Assembly (NCBI GenBank): GCA_003550305.1
Contig: QKYT01000937.1
Span: 6,829-17,917 of the forward strand
Direction of reading: 5' to 3'
DNA: 11,089 nucleotides
DNA from: Glomus cerebriforme
Taxonomy: Eukaryota; Glomeromycota; Glomeromycetes; Glomerales; Glomeraceae
Both the position numbers and the translations under genes were made by a program. The notes under the pieces are model-generated. The model had not been told where the DNA came from. It made no database searches and saw only the letters and a list, made by a program, of their open reading frames with translations. Of this stretch, positions 8,163-11,089 are shown in pieces. Position 1 is the stretch's first letter. Every line of letters begins with the position of its first letter.

Positions 8163-8171
8163 AAATTTATT
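8155..8171. repeat. LINE target-site duplication, left copy
   Basis: TTAATTAAAAATTTATT is identical to 10163-10179. It abuts the poly(T) that is the minus-strand poly(A) tail of the LINE, as expected after target-primed reverse transcription. It contains the MULE stop codon. Confidence 0.93.
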
Positions 8172-8186
8172 TTTTTTTTTTTTTTT
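8172..8186 (-). other. LINE poly(A) tail
   Basis: A run of T on the plus strand (8170-8186) lies directly between the 17-bp duplication and the LINE 3' end. It fixes the orientation of the element as minus. The first two T may belong to the duplication. Confidence 0.88.
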
Positions 8187-8354
8187 AGACAAGTTAATCA
8201 CATTTATTATAATTATTGAAGTTTTAAAAAGAATACATAATTATGAGAGATAAATCACGAATATACTCTCTGAAGCAGAAAAGCATAACTTGTCGCGCGA
8301 AGAAAAGATTCAAGAGGAAAGTCTTGTTACCAAGGACTATTCTTCAATCATAAT
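8187..8354 (-). other. LINE 3' untranslated region
   Basis: This lies between the apparent end of the LINE reading frame (TAG, 8355-8357) and the poly(A) tail. In-frame stops follow 8355 at short intervals and no further domain was seen. A less AT-rich patch at 8258-8320 includes GTCGCGCGAAG. Confidence 0.55.
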
Positions 8355-9726
8355 CTAAACTTCCTGACCCTGTACCTGTGATGAATCAAAGTAACTAACT
8401 AATCTATTAAATCTATCTACATTATTATATAAATCCAAAGATAAGTCCAAATTTTCATAAAACGCATTATTATACATTCCCTCCGTTAACTTTGCTAATT
8501 TATTAATTTTTCTAACAATAATATCCCCTGTTTTAAACCCTTCTTTAACAAACCTCTGTACTCTATTTTTCTAGCGTGAAAAGGCACAAAGGTCACGCGA
8601 TTCCAAATTTTCTATAGGATTATTAAATTCGTCCATGGGTGTAACGCCAAGAAAGTGATGTGTTTTACCAGAGTAAGAGGAGGGAGTCCTATCCGAAGAA
8701 GACCGAGCCTCATTAGAAGACAAGTTGGCTTGTGAGGTGAGCTGATTTTCCCATTCTTTGAATAATCTGTTTCTCGGTAGCCAAATAAACCGATGGAAGA
8801 CTTGGATGAGGAAAGTGAACAATTTATCCAGTATTTGGAAGGTAATTTGATTGAAACGGGTGATGGCATGAACTTTTTGAAAGGATGCCTTTGAATGTAT
8901 AGAACGTAAGGTGTGGAAAACTAGCCAGTTATTGTCATTCGTGCTGATTGAATTTTCAGAGAGGAATTTCCTAAGGAGTGAAAAGAGTGCCGTATACTGT
9001 ATACTCGGTGTGATAGAATCCCTAAAAGGATCCCAATTAATGATGAATTGTGTTAGATTAGCAATGGTTTTGTCCTTAACGTCTACTCATTTTGATATTA
9101 ATGATGGGCATTTGATCAAGTGGAATAATGTTTCTTGCTCCATATTACAGAAAAGGCACTTATCGTCCAAGAATTTAGCAGGGTACCGTTCTTTCATTAT
9201 ATTTAAAGTAGGTAATGATAAAGTGAGAAGTTTGAGTCTACGTGAAAAGGCATCGTGTATAGTGGAGTGGAAACAATAAAAATTGTTTCTAGTGAGAAAT
9301 GTAGTCCATAAAGTGTCCCAATGAGCGAATGAATATGTGTTATCGTAAAGATCAAAGTTATAATAAGAAGTTGACCATGACATGGCTATTTTGGCATTAT
9401 GTAAGAGCTTAATGAAGGATCGAATGGAGCATTCTACAGGCATGTTATCCCATATGAGTTGATATTGTATCGGGTTGAAATCATAATATTGGCAAGCCCC
9501 AATACTATCTGTGCTATTAATTCCTTGCTTAGCTAATTTGTCCACAGCTTCATTGAATAGATCGCCCGCATGACCTTTGACTTTACGCAACTGTAAATTA
9601 ATATTTTTGACCTGTAATAAATGATGAATAGAAAGTAAAAAAGATCTATTATTATAATTAAAAATTCTTCTACAATTACTAAACCCATTATCTATGATAC
9701 TATTGATCCCATCTATTGCTGCTTGC
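8355..9726 (-). pseudogene. LINE C-terminal half: RNase H end, zinc knuckle, tail
   Basis: One frame runs for about 455 codons with two internal stops: TGA at 9087-9089 and TAG at 8571-8573. It begins AAIDGINSIIDNGF, then carries LRKVKGHAGDLFNEAVDKLA, which is the His-containing and last-Asp motif of RNase H type I. Further on CLFCNMEQETLFHLIKC (about 9108-9158) is a CxxC...H...C zinc knuckle of the reverse-transcriptase zinc-binding (zf-RVT) kind. The tail includes NWDPFRDSI, FIWLPRNRLFKEW and GKTHHFLGVTPMDEF. The frame closes at TAG 8355-8357. The TGA follows ISK, where TGG or CGA would be one transition away. Trp is otherwise TGG, so TGA is not read as Trp here. Open frames seen on the opposite strand (8911-9279) and in another minus-strand frame (8612-8869) are shadows. 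Confidence 0.9.
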
Positions 9727-9727
9727 T

Positions 9728-10161
9728 ATCTGTATAAATATCTAAATTAAAATTCGAAGGAGTAGCTAATATTGCAGTGAAAATCGCACATAGTTCGGCT
9801 CTAGTAGATGAAGGCCAGCCAAATAGTTGGCAGCAAAATGAAAATTCTGGAAAATCTCTGGCTATTCATCCCGAACCCATATGAGCTTCATTTTGGGAAA
9901 AACTTAATGAGCCATTAGTGTAAATGTGTAAACAGTTAGAAGAGAATGTACTAAAATTAAATAAAAGAGATATTAAACGATCTTGGGTGTCAACATCTTG
10001 TATAAATTTCTGGATAAGAATTTCATCGTAGGATCAGCAATCCGAAATATAGATGCAAGGAGTATTCTCCATATTCGACATTGGTAAGTGGTCATCAATT
10101 TGAACAGGGTCTTTGTGAAAATAGAATAAATCAGAAAAGTATGACTCTTCATCGGGCGTTG
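9728..10161 (-). pseudogene. LINE RNase H domain, N-terminal half
   Basis: This RNase H would remove the RNA strand from the LINE cDNA hybrid. On the minus strand it reads TPDEESYFSDLFYFHKDPV, then HIYTNGSLSFSQNEAHMGSG, STRAELCAIFTAIL and FNLDIYTDS. The first of the four catalytic acidic residues, expected as YTDGS, is Asn (AAT, 9914-9916). The Glu (9794-9796) and second Asp (9728-9730) are kept. Two TGA stops (10034-10036 after ISDC, 9866-9868 after GSG) both stand where Trp is plausible. A one-base deletion just after YTDS shifts the frame to the segment that continues below 9726. The copy is dead both by frame and by active site. Confidence 0.9.
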
Positions 10162-10162
10162 A

Positions 10163-10179
10163 TTAATTAAAAATTTATT
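10163..10179. repeat. LINE target-site duplication, right copy
   Basis: Exact copy of 8155-8171 at the truncated 5' end of the minus-strand LINE. The DNA beyond it is the original continuation downstream of the MULE stop codon. Confidence 0.93.
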
Positions 10180-10900
10180 AAATTTTATTAGAAAGTTAAT
10201 AAGATAATATAAATTTTTTATTTTTATTATTAATTTTAATTTTGATATATATAATTATATAGAATAATTTAATGTGTTTTAATTATAATAATATTTAATA
10301 TTATAGAATATTGTGACAAGTTACATTTTTCTATATAGAAGATGTATACATAATTTATAGAATGTATTTATCATTTGACACTTAATACAATAAATGCATT
10401 TAATTTGTCAAAAAAAAAAAAAAATACTAATAACTATAGTAATAGAAATATAATTATTATTATAACTATTATTATTAGTAGTTATTAAAAATTAGATGAA
10501 TATTTTGATGGTGAGACTATAGCAGATAATAAATTTTCTTTAAATTTTGAATTTTCTTTATGAAAAAACTTTTTAATTTTAATAGTTTTTATTAATATTC
10601 ATTGAAAAGAATGAGAAAATTAGCATATCATTATAAAATTATATTTGCAATTTTAATCTATATTTTATTACTTTAAAAAAAAATAAAAAAAAAATAATTT
10701 TTTATTTTCAATTTTAATAGTATTTTAATAGTATTACAAGTTTACAGAATACTTTATATCTAATAATTTTATGCGAGAACGTTGCAATGCATTCTCTCTT
10801 ATATCATATGATTAAAATAAAATTTGATTGGTTTTTTTTAAACATGTTGTTTCCATTTTGTATTTTTTTCTTTTTTCTAGTAACAGCAAACTGTTTTTTA
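10180..10900. other. AT-rich stretch without a recognisable gene
   Basis: This is low-complexity A/T DNA with TAA/TTA microsatellite-like parts (about 10437-10490). It should include the MULE 3' untranslated region and terminal repeat, which I could not define. A more complex patch at 10770-10800 (GCGAGAACGTTGCAATGC) and a pyrimidine tract ending in CTAG at 10880 are unexplained. Confidence 0.45.
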
Positions 10901-10958
10901 TTTTTTAGGAATGGCCTTGAAAACTTTAATTAGTGAATTGATTTTTTTTTGAAATTAA

Positions 10959-10985
10959 AAACATTAGTATAATACACTAATGTTT
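10959..10985. repeat. Hairpin in tandem repeat copy 1
   Basis: AAACATTAGT and ACTAATGTTT form a perfect 10-bp stem around a 7-base loop (ATAATAC). It contains a C-G pair where copy 2 has T-A. Confidence 0.85.
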
Positions 10986-11056
10986 CTTTTTTTTTAATTT
11001 TTAGGGAATGGCCTTGGAGACTTTGGGTGAGTTAGGATTTTCAAAATGGTTTAAAG

Positions 11057-11083
11057 AAATATTAGTATAATACACTAATATTT
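11057..11083. repeat. Hairpin in tandem repeat copy 2
   Basis: AAATATTAGT and ACTAATATTT form a perfect 10-bp stem around the same 7-base loop. It is 98 bases from copy 1, and both partners of one base pair have changed. Confidence 0.85.
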
Positions 11084-11089
11084 TTTTTT

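Larger units (their letters stand above)
8172..10162 (-). mobile_element. 5'-truncated LINE (non-LTR retrotransposon)
   Basis: A copy of about 2 kb, read on the minus strand, ends in a tail of about 15-17 A (T run 8170-8186) and is flanked by a perfect 17-bp duplication. The 5' end is cut at 10162, so the endonuclease and reverse transcriptase domains are missing. What remains is the RNase H domain, a zinc knuckle, a C-terminal tail and about 170 bases of 3' untranslated DNA (8187-8354). Base composition is far less AT-rich than the flanks. This and the low stop density indicate a more recent arrival than the DNA transposons here. Confidence 0.93.
10901..11089 (+). repeat. Two copies of a ~98-bp tandem repeat, running off the window
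   Basis: Each unit has a T-run ending in TTAG, the core GGAATGGCCTTGGAGACTTT (degraded to GAATGGCCTTGAAAACTTT in the first copy), about 35 AT-rich bases, then a 10-bp hairpin around the loop ATAATAC, and another T-run. The shared landmarks are 97-98 bases apart. In the second copy the core is followed by GGGTGAGTT, so it looks like a ~22-base exon between an acceptor and a GTGAGT donor. Within the aligned core the first copy differs mostly by G-to-A changes. The array probably continues past 11089. It is either a satellite or repeated mini-exons; no protein can be named. Confidence 0.8.

Noticed and set aside
8612..8869. 85-codon open frame on the minus strand
   Set aside because: It overlaps the LINE tail frame in a different phase. 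The LINE frame is continuous through this region from the RNase H domain.
8911..9279. 122-codon open frame on the plus strand
   Set aside because: It is antisense to the LINE zinc-knuckle and tail coding sequence, which has clear family motifs on the minus strand.
1..11089. Mitochondrial DNA, because of the AT content and TGA at Trp sites
   Set aside because: No mitochondrial gene, tRNA or rRNA is visible. Nuclear-type DNA transposons, a LINE with poly(A) and target duplication, and spliceosomal-type intron borders are present.

Overview
This window looks like nuclear DNA from an AT-rich fungus, most likely an arbuscular mycorrhizal fungus (Glomeromycotina, Rhizophagus/Gigaspora type). That placement is an inference. 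It rests on the extreme AT content, the short introns with GTAAGT/TTTTAG-like borders, and the kinds of transposon present. No intact host gene is visible. The window is a nested graveyard of transposable elements, and most of its coding content appears only when in-frame stops are read through.

Layout. Positions 1-618 are AT-rich apart from a 26-bp GC-rich perfect palindrome at 15-40. Positions about 602-1230 (+) hold a decayed pogo/Fot1/Tigger-type DDE transposase whose two visible catalytic positions keep the DD35D spacing but are now Asn. Positions 1231-3255 are AT-rich, with a hairpin at 1915-1955 and a young 45-bp higher-order A-tract repeat at 2653-2776. Positions 3256-4056 (-) hold a decayed Tc1-type transposase with DD34E spacing and the Glu changed to Lys. 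Positions 4057-5145 show little.

Positions 5146-8162 (+) hold a multi-exon Mutator-like (MULE) transposase: FAR1/WRKY-like zinc finger, DDE core, SWIM finger and C-terminal tail. Its reading frame crosses many stop codons. Nearly all apparent changes are C-to-T or G-to-A. It is interrupted by a 185-bp TA-flanked MITE (6124-6308), whose removal restores the frame, and by a 633-bp palindromic/foldback insertion (6941-7573).

A 5'-truncated LINE then lies on the minus strand (8172-10162). It carries a poly(A) tail and a perfect 17-bp target-site duplication that overlaps the MULE stop codon. It encodes RNase H and a zinc knuckle, and is much less decayed than its host.

Positions 10180-10900 are AT-rich. 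The window ends in two copies of a ~98-bp tandem repeat, each with a splice-site-like core and a 10-bp hairpin. The insertion order can be read directly: the MULE is oldest, followed by the MITE, the foldback block and the LINE in an order not fixed relative to one another, although the LINE has the least decayed sequence. No functional system is supported. The main interest is the GC-to-AT decay pattern, the nested insertions and the terminal repeats.
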